In this document: piece by piece, positions 7,578 through 17,752 of the stretch
Layout of the letters: each line of letters opens with the position of its first letter
Position numbering within the stretch: the stretch's first letter is position 1
Assembly (NCBI GenBank): GCA_964439595.1
Contig: CAYTOK010000008.1
Span: 29,881-93,880 of the forward strand
DNA from: CAIJXB01 sp964439595
GTDB lineage: Bacteria > Chlamydiota > Chlamydiia > Chlamydiales > Rhabdochlamydiaceae
Direction of reading: 5' to 3'
DNA: 64,000 bases
Position numbers and translations under genes: made by a program
Notes under the pieces: generated by a model
Seen by the model: only the letters and a program-made list of their open reading frames with translations
The model's database searches: none
What the model was told of the DNA's origin: nothing

Positions 7578-10500
7578 ATGATGGAGTTTTGTGTGGGACA
7601 AATGGTAGTGAATGCAGGGGGCGTTAGCTCGTATTCTTTTAAGGAGGCCTGCAGTTTTATTCCCGTTGAACAGCTTCCCCGGGTTGCAATAGTAGCTTGT
7701 CAGTGTCTATCTTTTGTTCCTGCTTTTAGAATTCCCGCTTCTTTAGCTTGTCGATGTATTTCTTTATCTATTTCAGGAGCAGTAACTATAGAAAAATGGA
7801 ATGACCTAAGCTATTCCATGCTTTTTATTCGTTCTTTGAAAATCACCTCCATTACACTTGGAATAATAGGAATATCTTTGGGAGGGCCTCCTGCTTTTTT
7901 AGTCACGTCACTTCTTTTGGATTTGGTTTTTCAAATTGCTAATTTAAAGGTATGTCTTAGTAGGGATAAGGGTCCGCTAAGCGTGAGGCCCTTAGTTATG
8001 GGTGGAAGGAATATTCTCACAGATGCTGCTTTTGCAGCAATAAGCTCGCTTTCTAACGAATGTGCTCGCACAGTAATCATTATGCTATATACATTTCCAA
8101 TTTCATTTATTTTTCATTTTTTCGGCCTTCTGCTTGGTGTTGGTGATAATATACAGAAGGGTCGAAAATGGAGTGATCTTTTGTGTGAATTCTTCCAGAT
8201 TACACTTTCAATAATTTCTTGTTGTATTAGCTTCGTTACCGAATTTGGATACCATTCTGAAATTACGGTGCCAGATTCAGGATGGAAAGTGGTGGATTTT
8301 TCAGGGCGCTTATATCAAGATTTGCATAAAGGACATAATGACGTACAGGATTTGGATAATTACCATCTATTTTTAGTGTCAAATTTAGGAGAGCGTACGG
8401 AGCTTCATCTTGAGCCTCTAGGGGTTTCTATGCCTCTTGCTGAGCTAATTACAACTAGTTTTGATTTTGGGGAAATAGATGCGTATAAAGAAAATGTCTT
8501 ACAGAGACGTTTTGATGTTGTTTATAATTTAGCAAATACGGCAGAAGGACCTAATAAGAAAGCCTCTTTTGTGCAAGAGTTAGTGAAATTAGTAAACCCC
8601 CCTCGGATAGCACAGTCTAAAAGCAATCTGCTTAAAGTTTGGAAGGTAATAAATAGTATGGAGGAGTCTGAAAAAGGACTCTTATTAAAGTTACATCTAG
8701 ATCTAGTTCCGATACTGTGTATTTTGGAACAGTATTTCGAAATTTTGAGGGAGTCCGGCATAGATGAAAAAATACGACAAGAAGCTAAAAAGGAGCTGAT
8801 GGATTTCTTGCATAGTTTAGCATTAAATGCTACCGAAAGTAAAAAGCTTAGATCCAGTGCTACATATGTGGCAGGTCGTATTTTAGATTATCAAATAAGC
8901 CTGGGACTAATTGATAAAGATCCTTTAGTGGAGGTGGCTACCTCTACTATTTTGAAGTTTCACGGAGATAAGGCACACCCAGATTATGTCTATGCACGGA
9001 CAAGATCTATTGAAGACGAGTATAAGACGCCGTGGGCCGCAATTGAGCCTCTGTCGTTATCTTTAGACTCTAGCGGATTTGCTTTAGTAAAGTTGCGGTA
9101 TCAAGGTTTGCAGGAGGGGCTAGCAAGAGTGCAAGAATTAGGAAAGACCCATAGGGAATTTGCTGATTGGATAAAAAAGGTAAATCAGGGGCTTAAGCCC
9201 GGATCTATACAACTGGGCCCGGAAGTTTTTAAAGAGCTTCTAGAAAGTTTTTTAACACATATAGACGAGGAGCTTGTAAAGGAATCATCAGATAGGCTGC
9301 TAAAGTTACAGGAGCTGGTAAAGAAAATACAAATGGAGTTCACAGATCCGAGCAGATCAGTAAAGCAGTGGATGGAGGCTCCGATAGGGACGGAGGATTC
9401 TCTAGTCGATAAGAAACAGGAAAGGCTATATGCCATAGCGGCGGCTATTTTACAAAAAGAGGCTACAGCCCCGGGGGGTGGGCTTCTGAGTGACAGAGAA
9501 GAACTGATGCGATCCTGGCTTCCTTCAATTCAAGAGTGCTCCGTGGGACAAGAAGAGGGAATAGCCTATTGCTATACTAATCTTAGGTCATCAGGAGAGA
9601 TTCCTAGTCAAGACTCTTCTGTTGCCTTTAGACTAGAGGTGGAAAATTCTCTTGCTTTCTTAGATAGTGAAGTACAGAAGGTAATGGAAGAGGTTTTACC
9701 GGAAGTGCTTAGAGAGTTTGGTATTTCACTTAATCAGGGAGTTCATCACAGTTTAAATTTGAAAAATATATTGGGAGAAGGCTGTGGGTTAAATCATACT
9801 ATGAAAAGGGACCCTTTTGGAGGAATCGCTGATAGAGTCTTATTATCACAAAAAAGAGAAACCCTTTTAAAGGTGTTTTTTTCGCTTTTGACAAAGGCTC
9901 TTGTGGTTTCACTAAAAAATGATACAACTCTAGAGGTGAATGCAGCAAAAAGTAAACTCTACAGTAATTTAATGGTATTTTTTGAAGATAATGGAATAGA
10001 CCCCAAAGAGGCTTGGAAGGAAATAGAAAAACCTCCTGTTTTGTGTTTTTTAGATGGTAGAAGAGAGGATGTAACAATTGAAACTACTGAGGAGTGTTTG
10101 CGGGGGCTTAAAGAGGAGGAGAGATTGTGGGTTCTAGCGCAAGGTCAGCCATTAATGGAACAATCAAAACTAGTAGAATTTTTAACCTTGGTAGATCTTC
10201 ATTTGGTAGAACGTAAGAAAGAAGAATTTCGCTCTGATTTAAAGGACTGCGGAAAGTCTCCTCAGGTAGTTGATCTTTTGGTGAATAGAAAGCTACAGGA
10301 ATGGAAAAAATCTAGACCATGGATTTTACAGGATGTAGAGCCTTTTTATGAACTAACAGATTATGGCGTTTTGTCGTTCTTAGAAAAGGCAGGATATTTG
10401 GAGGTTCAAGGGAAATATAAGGAATATATAGACTTAAAAACAGAGTTGCTTTTAAAGCAAAGAACTTTGGGACAAATGGACCCGGATGCATTGTCTAAAG

Positions 10501-11009
10501 CTGAAGAATCTATGAATAGGCTTCAAAAAGAGTATATAGCGGCTAAAAGGCTAAAAGCAATGGGTGCTTTAGAGGATACAGGGATTATTGATGCTTGTGA
10601 AGCGGCTAGGGGGGCTTATGAAGAAGCTCTTGCGTTAGAGAAATTACAGCAGGCGATAGCCGACTTAAAGAGATCTTTAGAAAGCTATGCAGAAAGTAAT
10701 GAAGTTCCCCCTCCTAAGGCTAGTCAAATAGATACACTTTTAGAAAGTGCACTTCCTCAAGATATTCAAGAATTACAAAGCGCCTATCAGTTTTTTGAGA
10801 GGAAGTTAGAGGATTGTAATCTGTATAAGTTAGACTGTGAAAAGAGGCTGCTGGGGACGCAGGACGAAGCGGAAAGGGCCTCTTTGAGACAAGAACAAGT
10901 GGATAGAGCTGTGGAAATAGAGCAGATACAATTGCAAATTAAGACAAGCAAGCAAGCTTATGAGGCTGCCTATAAAGAATATATGATTGATATCAATACC
11001 TTTTTGTAA
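7578..11009 (+). CDS. Large membrane-anchored protein of unknown function, coiled-coil C-terminus
   Basis: 1143 residues, not recognised. The first 225 residues hold four hydrophobic stretches (about 35-70, 90-122, 164-187, 205-222) with many Cys. The rest is soluble and mostly helical, with Glu/Lys-rich, coiled-coil-like segments from about 950 to the end. A distant similarity to TCP11-type helical proteins found in environmental chlamydiae is possible but I cannot show it. Hydrophobic N-terminus plus helical tail is a layout seen in inclusion-membrane and effector proteins. There is no clear Shine-Dalgarno. The stop overlaps the convergent gdh stop by 17 nt. Confidence 0.85.
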   Translation: MMEFCVGQMVVNAGGVSSYSFKEACSFIPVEQLPRVAIVACQCLSFVPAFRIPASLACRCISLSISGAVTIEKWNDLSYSMLFIRSLKITSITLGIIGISLGGPPAFLVTSLLLDLVFQIANLKVCLSRDKGPLSVRPLVMGGRNILTDAAFAAISSLSNECARTVIIMLYTFPISFIFHFFGLLLGVGDNIQKGRKWSDLLCEFFQITLSIISCCISFVTEFGYHSEITVPDSGWKVVDFSGRLYQDLHKGHNDVQDLDNYHLFLVSNLGERTELHLEPLGVSMPLAELITTSFDFGEIDAYKENVLQRRFDVVYNLANTAEGPNKKASFVQELVKLVNPPRIAQSKSNLLKVWKVINSMEESEKGLLLKLHLDLVPILCILEQYFEILRESGIDEKIRQEAKKELMDFLHSLALNATESKKLRSSATYVAGRILDYQISLGLIDKDPLVEVATSTILKFHGDKAHPDYVYARTRSIEDEYKTPWAAIEPLSLSLDSSGFALVKLRYQGLQEGLARVQELGKTHREFADWIKKVNQGLKPGSIQLGPEVFKELLESFLTHIDEELVKESSDRLLKLQELVKKIQMEFTDPSRSVKQWMEAPIGTEDSLVDKKQERLYAIAAAILQKEATAPGGGLLSDREELMRSWLPSIQECSVGQEEGIAYCYTNLRSSGEIPSQDSSVAFRLEVENSLAFLDSEVQKVMEEVLPEVLREFGISLNQGVHHSLNLKNILGEGCGLNHTMKRDPFGGIADRVLLSQKRETLLKVFFSLLTKALVVSLKNDTTLEVNAAKSKLYSNLMVFFEDNGIDPKEAWKEIEKPPVLCFLDGRREDVTIETTEECLRGLKEEERLWVLAQGQPLMEQSKLVEFLTLVDLHLVERKKEEFRSDLKDCGKSPQVVDLLVNRKLQEWKKSRPWILQDVEPFYELTDYGVLSFLEKAGYLEVQGKYKEYIDLKTELLLKQRTLGQMDPDALSKAEESMNRLQKEYIAAKRLKAMGALEDTGIIDACEAARGAYEEALALEKLQQAIADLKRSLESYAESNEVPPPKASQIDTLLESALPQDIQELQSAYQFFERKLEDCNLYKLDCEKRLLGTQDEAERASLRQEQVDRAVEIEQIQLQIKTSKQAYEAAYKEYMIDINTFL

Positions 11010-14000
11010 AAAATGAAATAATTTCTTCCAGGCTTAAAAGGGGAGAGTCTCGTAAAAGGCCTTTTTTATAGATCAGTTGAGAGGCTAGATGGCAGGCTAT
11101 AATCGCTTTTTTGTGAATGTCTGGAACCTCTGAAAGAACCCTATCCGGATATTTTTTTTGTAAGGTAGGTAGACAATAGTCTAACAGGATTTGATTTAAA
11201 GTGTCTTTAGGATCTATAGATAGCGATAGACTTTCTAATTCAGTTAGGATTTTATACGTGTAGGCATTGATTTCTTCTGAGATTTTATCAGAGATATCTG
11301 TGATGAATTCTTTAGACTCTGTATGGGTTCTAAAAAGTAAAGAAGCTTCTTCTTTAGCTTTTTGAGCAATAAGGGATAAGATTTCTTGAGTTAGCGTAGG
11401 CTTTTCTTTTAAAAACTCTTCTTCTTTTAGACAAAGATTTGAGAGCACTTCAGAAGAAGAGCAGATCACCCCGCCTTTATTGGCAGAGCTGTCTTTGACA
11501 ATCAGGACTCCGAGATTTTCAAGATATTTTCTAGCTTCCTGGGTAAGGTAAAGATTGGCGCCTTCTATAATGGCTCTTGATGAGGGCATTCCGTCATCTA
11601 GAAGGAATTCTTCTACGTTTTGTTCGCTTAATGTTTTAGGTCTGCCTCCACCTGTCACAAAGATATCAGTTTTTGTCTTATGCACTGTATATCGTAGTAT
11701 ATGATTCATATCATTAACAGAAAGCCATTCTTGGATAAGATTTCCATCTACATTTTTCCAGCAAAGTGTCTTTCCTTCTTTTTTTATTCTCGTGTCTAAA
11801 AGGAATCCTCCTACATTGAGCTTTAAGGGAGGGTAGTCTGCTATTGGTTTTTGCGCTAAAAAAAGAGCTTCGATTTCTTCTAAGTCAAGCCCTTTGGGAT
11901 CAAAAATAGTTCCTGAAATATCAATAGTAGTTAATAGCTTAGCCGTTTTTGGATAGAAGCGGGACAGGTTTAGCATTTCATTGCCGGCGACATCGCCATC
12001 AGGACCCCCTGTCATTTTTAAGGTGAAAACATCTTTATAAGGATTGATGCCTATATATTTTAGCATTTCTTCCATATAAACATTGACCCCTAAAGAAGTG
12101 ACCCCGAGCTCTTTATGGTTGAATCCGAGGTTTGGTTTGCTTGAAATAAAAGCAATGCCCGGTTTGTACTCTTTTTGCTTACTATAGTTTGCAATCCAGA
12201 TGATCATCGAGTTGTGCATATTTTCATCAGGTCCTAAATAGATGTACTCGGGCTTTTTCCAGTAGTCTACGATATTTTTAGCTTTAAGGGTTCCATCTGG
12301 GGTGCAGTTAACTAAAGTAATAAGGCTTTCTATATACGCCCTTTGCGCTTGGTATAGGTGCTCAGACTTCTGTAAAGAAGAAAAATCTTCTAGTTTTTTT
12401 TCTGCGGTCTCAGCAGGAATTCCTGCTTTGATAAAATCAGTTCTAAGATAGTCGACTTCTTCTTTTAAAGACTCAAAGGGCTCTAAAAAGATAACCCCTT
12501 TAGATCCACCCTCTGGAATGTCTTTGTTTTTCTTTTGTTGTGTGTAGCCTAGATTATAACATTCTGCAAATACATTGTTTCGATCAGATGTCATGGCTTC
12601 TTGGCTTTTTGGCATCACGGTCCGAAGCCCCCCTCTTGCTAGGTCTTTAAAGCGGATGTGAAAGCCTTGGAAATGGAATCCTTTCATAAAATAAATAGCA
12701 TAAGGGATAACCGGGAATTTTGCGCTTATATCGTAGGGGAGTTTTTGTAGATAAGAGGGGTTTAATCTAAAGCAGAGGGCTGTTTTATTGTTCGAGTAGA
12801 AATTTGTTTTTAAGCAGTGCTCGATGAAGTTCGCCCCTTGGAGTAGAATGTTTTTACGCCTGGTGTCGTTGACAATATTCCCTGTATCAATTTGATTTAC
12901 CTGTGTTAGAAAGTTTTCTAACCCCGCTGCGTACTTGCTAAGATCTTTTTTTTCTGGGTGAAATTTATCTGCGAATACTTTTAGAAGAAGGCTTATCAGT
13001 TCTGGATGTCGACAGATGCCTTCTTCTATGAGACTAAAAGAGTAGGCGTGTAGATCGAAATAGACAAGAGCCTGGTGTATGAAGCAGGTCATCGTTTTCA
13101 GAAGACTTGCTTGATTTCCGGTGAGTATGCCTGAATTTACGTAGGTATGTTCGACAGTATCCATTCCTTCAAAGTATTTAATGGTAACGAGCTCTTTAAG
13201 TAAATCGTCTATGTCGGCTTCTTCCCAGGCGGCTTTTCCATTGGCTCCATGCAGAGCTATCGACATAAGTAAAATACTGTCATTGTTATAGGGGTTGATG
13301 TAAGTAGCATTGACCCGTGTAATCGCAAGATGATGACGGTGAATCATGAGGGCCAGACGGTAAAGAAAATTTCTTTTAGAAACGCCTTTCCAAGCAAAGA
13401 TGATTTGCATAGAAGGGGTTTTTGTTTTTTCCCATCCTTCTTGATATCTCACTTCATATTGACAGTTATCTCTTTGTTTGGCCCTAAAAAACATATCTAG
13501 GGCTAGAATAAGTCTTTCAGAAGGCAAAGCTCTTAAAAAACGGGTGTTTAGCTGATTTAGTAAACTGTGAACATCTTTTTCATGAACTTCTGGATTCCTT
13601 GCTTGTAGTTGTACAAAGAGCTGTTTTTTACTTTCTTCAGAAAGCAGGTCGTTAGGGGGATTCGGCTCTTCTTCGACTTCTATAAAAGAAATAACTGCTA
13701 TTCGTAGGGGGTCTGAAATTGTCGGGAAGGGTAGGGGGGCATTAGAAACAAAGGATCTGTAATTTTTAATTCGACGGGTTTGGTGGTGTTCCAGGATTTT
13801 TAAATCGGCATCGGGAGAGTCAAGACATAGAGAAAAAGCCCCGCGTTCAACGTGAATGTGGCTGAAATAGTTTTGTAAATCAAACTCCATCAGGTTATGC
13901 GTGATAAGAAGGAGCGCTTTTTCATCAATCTCCTCAAAAAAAGAGGGGGGCATGTGCTTTTCTATCCACTTATAGAACAGGGAGAACTTAGTATTTTCGC

Positions 14001-14040
14001 TTTCTATGGCTTTTTTTAAGGATTCATCAGAAATATCCAC
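10993..14040 (-). CDS. gdhB: NAD-dependent glutamate dehydrogenase, large (about 115 kDa) type
   Basis: Converts glutamate to 2-oxoglutarate and ammonia with NAD, feeding amino acids into the TCA cycle. At 1015 residues it is close to yeast Gdh2 size, far above the common 450-residue enzyme. Visible motifs are RGGLRTVMPKSQE near residue 467, the lysine loop EGGSKGVIFLEP near 510, the Rossmann motif GGPDGDVAGNEM near 680 and EGANLYLTQEA near 827. The start is GTG 14040 with AAGAGGG upstream. The N-terminal 400 residues are the usual poorly conserved regulatory part. The gene symbol is provisional. Confidence 0.92.
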   Translation of the reverse strand: MDISDESLKKAIESENTKFSLFYKWIEKHMPPSFFEEIDEKALLLITHNLMEFDLQNYFSHIHVERGAFSLCLDSPDADLKILEHHQTRRIKNYRSFVSNAPLPFPTISDPLRIAVISFIEVEEEPNPPNDLLSEESKKQLFVQLQARNPEVHEKDVHSLLNQLNTRFLRALPSERLILALDMFFRAKQRDNCQYEVRYQEGWEKTKTPSMQIIFAWKGVSKRNFLYRLALMIHRHHLAITRVNATYINPYNNDSILLMSIALHGANGKAAWEEADIDDLLKELVTIKYFEGMDTVEHTYVNSGILTGNQASLLKTMTCFIHQALVYFDLHAYSFSLIEEGICRHPELISLLLKVFADKFHPEKKDLSKYAAGLENFLTQVNQIDTGNIVNDTRRKNILLQGANFIEHCLKTNFYSNNKTALCFRLNPSYLQKLPYDISAKFPVIPYAIYFMKGFHFQGFHIRFKDLARGGLRTVMPKSQEAMTSDRNNVFAECYNLGYTQQKKNKDIPEGGSKGVIFLEPFESLKEEVDYLRTDFIKAGIPAETAEKKLEDFSSLQKSEHLYQAQRAYIESLITLVNCTPDGTLKAKNIVDYWKKPEYIYLGPDENMHNSMIIWIANYSKQKEYKPGIAFISSKPNLGFNHKELGVTSLGVNVYMEEMLKYIGINPYKDVFTLKMTGGPDGDVAGNEMLNLSRFYPKTAKLLTTIDISGTIFDPKGLDLEEIEALFLAQKPIADYPPLKLNVGGFLLDTRIKKEGKTLCWKNVDGNLIQEWLSVNDMNHILRYTVHKTKTDIFVTGGGRPKTLSEQNVEEFLLDDGMPSSRAIIEGANLYLTQEARKYLENLGVLIVKDSSANKGGVICSSSEVLSNLCLKEEEFLKEKPTLTQEILSLIAQKAKEEASLLFRTHTESKEFITDISDKISEEINAYTYKILTELESLSLSIDPKDTLNQILLDYCLPTLQKKYPDRVLSEVPDIHKKAIIACHLASQLIYKKGLLRDSPLLSLEEIISFFTKRY

Positions 14041-14107
14041 AGTCCCTCTTGGTTGTTAGAGTTGTCTGTTTTTAATGTAGGATAAATTTATTTATTGTTC
14101 AAGAGGC

Positions 14108-14695
14108 TTATATATCGCAGCTATTTAAACAATTTGCTATGATCTTAAAGTCAAGTGAGGTGAGTTCGTTGCTATCTTTTAGTTTAATACGCGCCATTTT
14201 TGTTTGTATTTTTTCAAAAAAGGGACCTTTTAGGCATGCTGTAAATGTTACAGAGGGAAGTTCTTTTAATAGCACCTGTATTGCTTTTATGATAGGGTCA
14301 TTATCATAGTCAGAAGAAATATGTAGTAAAAGATCAAGAGCTTTTTGTGAGGTAATATGAAAAGTCGTGGGTACGTGAGTTAGGTCTAGTACGTATAGAT
14401 AAATGAGAGAGTATAAGACAGGGCTTAGAAGATGTGCAGATCTTTCATCAAGGGAATATCCTTCGCTAGCCATTTGGAGGTTTTTTACAGGAGATACTGC
14501 ATTTACCTGCAGGAAATAGCCCCCAATCACAGTTTGAGAAACTTCTTCTATAGAAACTGTAAAGGCTGTGTTTTTTATTTTAGATTTTTCTTTAAAATGC
14601 TTAAGGATGTGCTTCCTTGCATTCTCTAAGGAGAGTAACTTTTTTGAGGAAAAAAGAGTTAGAACTTGATTTCTAAGAGCTGTAACTGTTTGCAT
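14108..14695 (-). CDS. Conserved-looking hypothetical protein
   Basis: 195 residues, no family recognised. The sequence is a mixed alpha/beta soluble protein with no signal peptide or membrane helix. It starts 9 nt after the stop of the VOC-family gene and is probably co-transcribed with it. No Shine-Dalgarno is visible. Confidence 0.7.
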   Translation of the reverse strand: MQTVTALRNQVLTLFSSKKLLSLENARKHILKHFKEKSKIKNTAFTVSIEEVSQTVIGGYFLQVNAVSPVKNLQMASEGYSLDERSAHLLSPVLYSLIYLYVLDLTHVPTTFHITSQKALDLLLHISSDYDNDPIIKAIQVLLKELPSVTFTACLKGPFFEKIQTKMARIKLKDSNELTSLDFKIIANCLNSCDI

Positions 14696-14704
14696 GATAG
14701 TAGA

Positions 14705-15130
14705 TTATTCAATATTTTCTTTGTGAGTTGCAAGGGACCATACATGACCAAAAGGATCTTGTAATTGTCCATAGCGGTCTCCCCAAAACATATCTGCTAC
14801 CGGGATGAGAATTTTAGCTCCTAGGCTAACTGCTTTTTGAAAAGAGCTATCCACATCTTGGACATACATGTGAAGAACACAAGAAGTTCCCTGTGCTTGA
14901 CCGGGGCTGGTGAGGTTGCCGCAAGAAGTGTCGTCAGATTCATCGGAAAGCATGATTTGGCTGTCCCCAATTTGTAACCTGGCGTGTAGAACTTTATTTT
15001 CTTCGGTGAGGTGTTTTTCAAGCTCTTCTGCATTAAATGCTGATTTATAAAATGCGATAGCTTTTTCTCCTTCCTTTACGATAAGGTAAGGTGTAAGTGT
15101 ATGAAATCCTTCTGGCATCCATTTTTTCAT
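14705..15130 (-). CDS. VOC superfamily protein (PhnB/glyoxalase-like)
   Basis: 141 residues with two beta-alpha-beta-beta-beta modules: LTPYLIVKEGEKAIAFYKSAF at the N-terminus and VLHMYVQDVDSSFQKAV in the second half, ending with the conserved DRYGQLQDPFGHVWSLATHK. Such PhnB-like proteins bind metals or small metabolites, and the exact reaction is not predictable. AAAGGCG lies 5 nt before ATG. It is the first gene of a pair with the hypothetical gene downstream. Confidence 0.88.
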   Translation of the reverse strand: MKKWMPEGFHTLTPYLIVKEGEKAIAFYKSAFNAEELEKHLTEENKVLHARLQIGDSQIMLSDESDDTSCGNLTSPGQAQGTSCVLHMYVQDVDSSFQKAVSLGAKILIPVADMFWGDRYGQLQDPFGHVWSLATHKENIE

Positions 15131-15176
15131 TTTTTCGCCTTTTTGTGAAAAACAGCAGTGTTAAGTGATAAAGAAA

Positions 15177-15205
15177 AAAGGCAGCCATAGGGCTGCCTTT
15201 TTTTA
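15177..15205. terminator. Bidirectional intrinsic terminator after rpsD
   Basis: AAAGGCAGCC-ATAG-GGCTGCCTTT, a 10-bp stem with a 4-nt loop, flanked by A and T runs so that it works on both strands. On the minus strand it follows the rpsD stop. Confidence 0.85.
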
Positions 15206-15218
15206 GGTAACAAAGAAA

Positions 15219-15839
15219 TTAATGCGTGTGGGCCAAAAATTCGCAGATCAGGGGGATATTGATAGGGAGGGGAAAGGGGATTTGATCTGTATGAGGAGAA
15301 GCTATAAGTTCTCCTGAAAATTTTTGAGCATCCAGCATAAGATATCCTGGAACATCTCTTCCACCGGCTACTAAAGAATCCTTTACTAAAGGCATATTTT
15401 GTGATTTTGGCTTAACCGAAATAACCATGCCAGGTCTTACATAGAAAGATCTTCTATCTACTTTTTTTCCGTTAACATGAATATGTCCGTGGGCAACTAG
15501 TTGTTGTGCTCCAAAAATCGTGTTAGCAAATTTTAAGCGGTAAACAACGTTGTCTAGCCTGCACTCCAGGCGTTCTACGAATGCTTGAGGTGTGTTAATT
15601 TTAGAGTTTTCAGCTTCTTTAAAATAACGTACAAGCTGCTTGCCTGTTAACATGCCGTAAACGGCTTTAAGTTTTTGTTGTTCTTCGAGCTGTGTGCCGT
15701 AGTCAGATTTTTTTTTGCGTTTAGCTCCGTGCATCCCAGCCGGATTTGGCTTATGCAGAAGAGGATTTCTCGCTCTTCCAAAAATATTGACTCCGAAACG
15801 GCGCGCGATGCGGTTTTTAGGACCAGTGTATCGAACCAT
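15219..15839 (-). CDS. rpsD: 30S ribosomal protein S4
   Basis: Primary 16S rRNA binding protein of the small subunit. 206 residues from MVRYTGPKNR: S4 N-terminal domain, then the S4 RNA-binding domain (RLECRLDNVVYRLKFA..., HIHVNGKKVDRRSF). A longer frame opens at 15881, but AGGAGAAAC just before ATG 15839 and family length decide for the shorter start. Next to trhO as in Chlamydia, where rpsD and yceA are neighbours as I recall. Confidence 0.97.
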   Translation of the reverse strand: MVRYTGPKNRIARRFGVNIFGRARNPLLHKPNPAGMHGAKRKKKSDYGTQLEEQQKLKAVYGMLTGKQLVRYFKEAENSKINTPQAFVERLECRLDNVVYRLKFANTIFGAQQLVAHGHIHVNGKKVDRRSFYVRPGMVISVKPKSQNMPLVKDSLVAGGRDVPGYLMLDAQKFSGELIASPHTDQIPFPLPINIPLICEFLAHTH

Positions 15840-15881
15840 TGTTTCTCCTAGTGATAAATGCATTCTGTTTGCAAGACACAA

Positions 15882-15910
15882 ATCGTATTACAGTTTTGGT
15901 TTTTTAACAA
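15882..15910 (-). promoter_or_regulatory. Putative rpsD promoter
   Basis: TTGTTA (15910-15905), 17-nt spacer, TACGAT (15887-15882) on the minus strand. It would give a leader of about 35 nt before the rpsD ATG. Confidence 0.4.
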
Positions 15911-16079
15911 GAGTAAATTAAGGGTTTTGCGCTTGTTGTTATATAATTCTTTGATTTAGAGTGTTTTGCGTGTTTTTCTTTTACTTTTTTGCTGGTTAGA
16001 GGTATTCAATTAGGGGAACAAAATAGAGGGAGAAGCGTACTCTTTTTTTATGTCACGAAATTTTTTATAGGATATGCGT

Positions 16080-16667
16080 ATGGACTGTAGCAAAATTGGT
16101 TGTTGGGGTAGAGTGTCCTCTTGGAGCTGCTTTAAAACAAACGTTACAAAAGTTTCTCCAAAAGATCGCAAGGTGGAAGTTGCTATAAATAAAGTGGTTA
16201 CAAGGTCTTTAGAGGTGCAAAGCATAGCCTCGTCTGAAATCACTTCTTCTAAAAAACGGGAGAGGATTAACGAAGTGATCTATAATGAGGTTCAAACTAT
16301 GAATTTCAGCCCTCATGATGTGGGTATAGCCAGTCAGGATTTGTCTTCAAGTGAATTTTTACAAAACCCTTTAGGATATATGCTAACATGGCTTTTGGAA
16401 AGAGGGGGGCGCTCACGTAGGCGTGAGCCAGGAGATGGGGTTAGGATTTTTATTTTAGAAAGGGTTGTCGAGTTGAAATGCGTGGTTAAAGAAAGTTATT
16501 TTAACGGACATGTGCCTAGTCGAGAAGATTTAGAAAGAGCTCTTAGAGTAGCGTCTAATCAAAAGGTGGATCCTATTTTTTTAAATACCCTTTTAGAACG
16601 CATAACACCTCCTTTAAAAAAAATTGAAAAGATACGGGATCCTAATTTATTTATATTTGAAAAGTGA
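16080..16667 (+). CDS. Hypothetical protein
   Basis: About 195 residues, not recognised. The N-terminus is Cys/Trp/Ser-rich and basic; the rest is soluble, charged and helical. ATG 16080 has TAGGAT 6-10 nt upstream, so it is preferred over ATG 16074, which would be too close. It stands alone between rpsD and trhO. A lineage-specific secreted protein is possible but nothing proves it. Confidence 0.6.
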   Translation: MDCSKIGCWGRVSSWSCFKTNVTKVSPKDRKVEVAINKVVTRSLEVQSIASSEITSSKKRERINEVIYNEVQTMNFSPHDVGIASQDLSSSEFLQNPLGYMLTWLLERGGRSRRREPGDGVRIFILERVVELKCVVKESYFNGHVPSREDLERALRVASNQKVDPIFLNTLLERITPPLKKIEKIRDPNLFIFEK

Positions 16668-16801
16668 TCTCTTTTCAGGTCTATGTGACTATTTTAAGAG
16701 CTTTTTCTCTGTCTTTTTTTTGGATTTTGCCAGGGAAACGTGGTAGTTAAAAAAGAAGAGGTGTGCTATCTTTGTTTTTTTTCTATATTTGAGGCTTTTT
16801 T

Positions 16802-17752
16802 ATGAATGAAAAAAATTATTACGTAATTGCTTTTTATCTTTTTGCTCCGATTGAGGACCCCAAGGCTGAAGTCGTTAAACATTTGGAGTTTTTTAAGTCA
16901 AGGGATGTAAAATCTCGTATTTACATTTCAGAAGAAGGGATTAACGCGCAGATGAGCGCTCTTAAACCTCATGCTTTGGAATACATGGAGTGGATGAAGC
17001 AGGATGAAAGGTTTAAAGAAATTGATTTTAAGCTTCATGAGTACCACGAGCAGGTTTTTCCAAGGGCTACTGTTAAGTATAGAAAACAGCTAGTTGCTCT
17101 TGATCATAATGCAGATCCTCATGCAGGGGGGGAGCATGTATCTCCTGCTAAATGGAAGCAGATGCTGGAAAATAAAACAGAAGATGTAATTCTAATAGAT
17201 GTTCGCAACGATTATGAATGGAAAATTGGTCATTTTGAGGGGGCGTTAAAGCCCAAGCTCGATATGTTCCGTAAATTTCCTGAATATGTGAATGAGTTAA
17301 AAAAGGAATACGATCCTAAAAAGACCAAGGTGATGATGTGTTGTACGGGAGGAATTCGGTGCGAATTATATTCTGCTTTAATGATAAAAGAGGGATTTGA
17401 AGAAGTTTACCAGCTTCAAGGTGGTATGATTAGATATGGACTAGAAGAGGGATCAAGTCATTGGAAAGGCAAGCTTTTTGTCTTTGACGATCGCCTTGCT
17501 GTGCCTTTGCAAGAAGACGAGAAGGTTGAGCCTATTAGCTGCTGCTGTCACTGCTCTACTCCATCAGACACATATTATAACTGCGCTAACATGGACTGTA
17601 ATGAGTTATTCCTTTCTTGCCCTAGCTGCGCCGAGAAGCTTTCAGGGTGTTGCCAAGAAAGTTGTAAGGAGTCTCCAAGACTTAGGATTTATGAGAAAGA
17701 AGTACGGCCTAAGCCTTTTCGTCGCAAGCATCTTTGTGGATGTTCTGCATAA
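16802..17752 (+). CDS. trhO: tRNA uridine-34 5-hydroxylase TrhO (YceA), rhodanese domain
   Basis: Oxygen-dependent formation of 5-hydroxyuridine at the tRNA wobble position. 316 residues: an acylphosphatase-like N-terminus (FYLFAPIEDP, SEEGINAQMS), a rhodanese domain from about 115 with the active-site loop CCTGGIRCE (catalytic Cys near residue 186), and a Cys-rich tail with several CxxC pairs that probably binds zinc. GAGG lies 7 nt before ATG. The 3' end overlaps the convergent gene by 44 nt. Confidence 0.95.
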   Translation: MNEKNYYVIAFYLFAPIEDPKAEVVKHLEFFKSRDVKSRIYISEEGINAQMSALKPHALEYMEWMKQDERFKEIDFKLHEYHEQVFPRATVKYRKQLVALDHNADPHAGGEHVSPAKWKQMLENKTEDVILIDVRNDYEWKIGHFEGALKPKLDMFRKFPEYVNELKKEYDPKKTKVMMCCTGGIRCELYSALMIKEGFEEVYQLQGGMIRYGLEEGSSHWKGKLFVFDDRLAVPLQEDEKVEPISCCCHCSTPSDTYYNCANMDCNELFLSCPSCAEKLSGCCQESCKESPRLRIYEKEVRPKPFRRKHLCGCSA

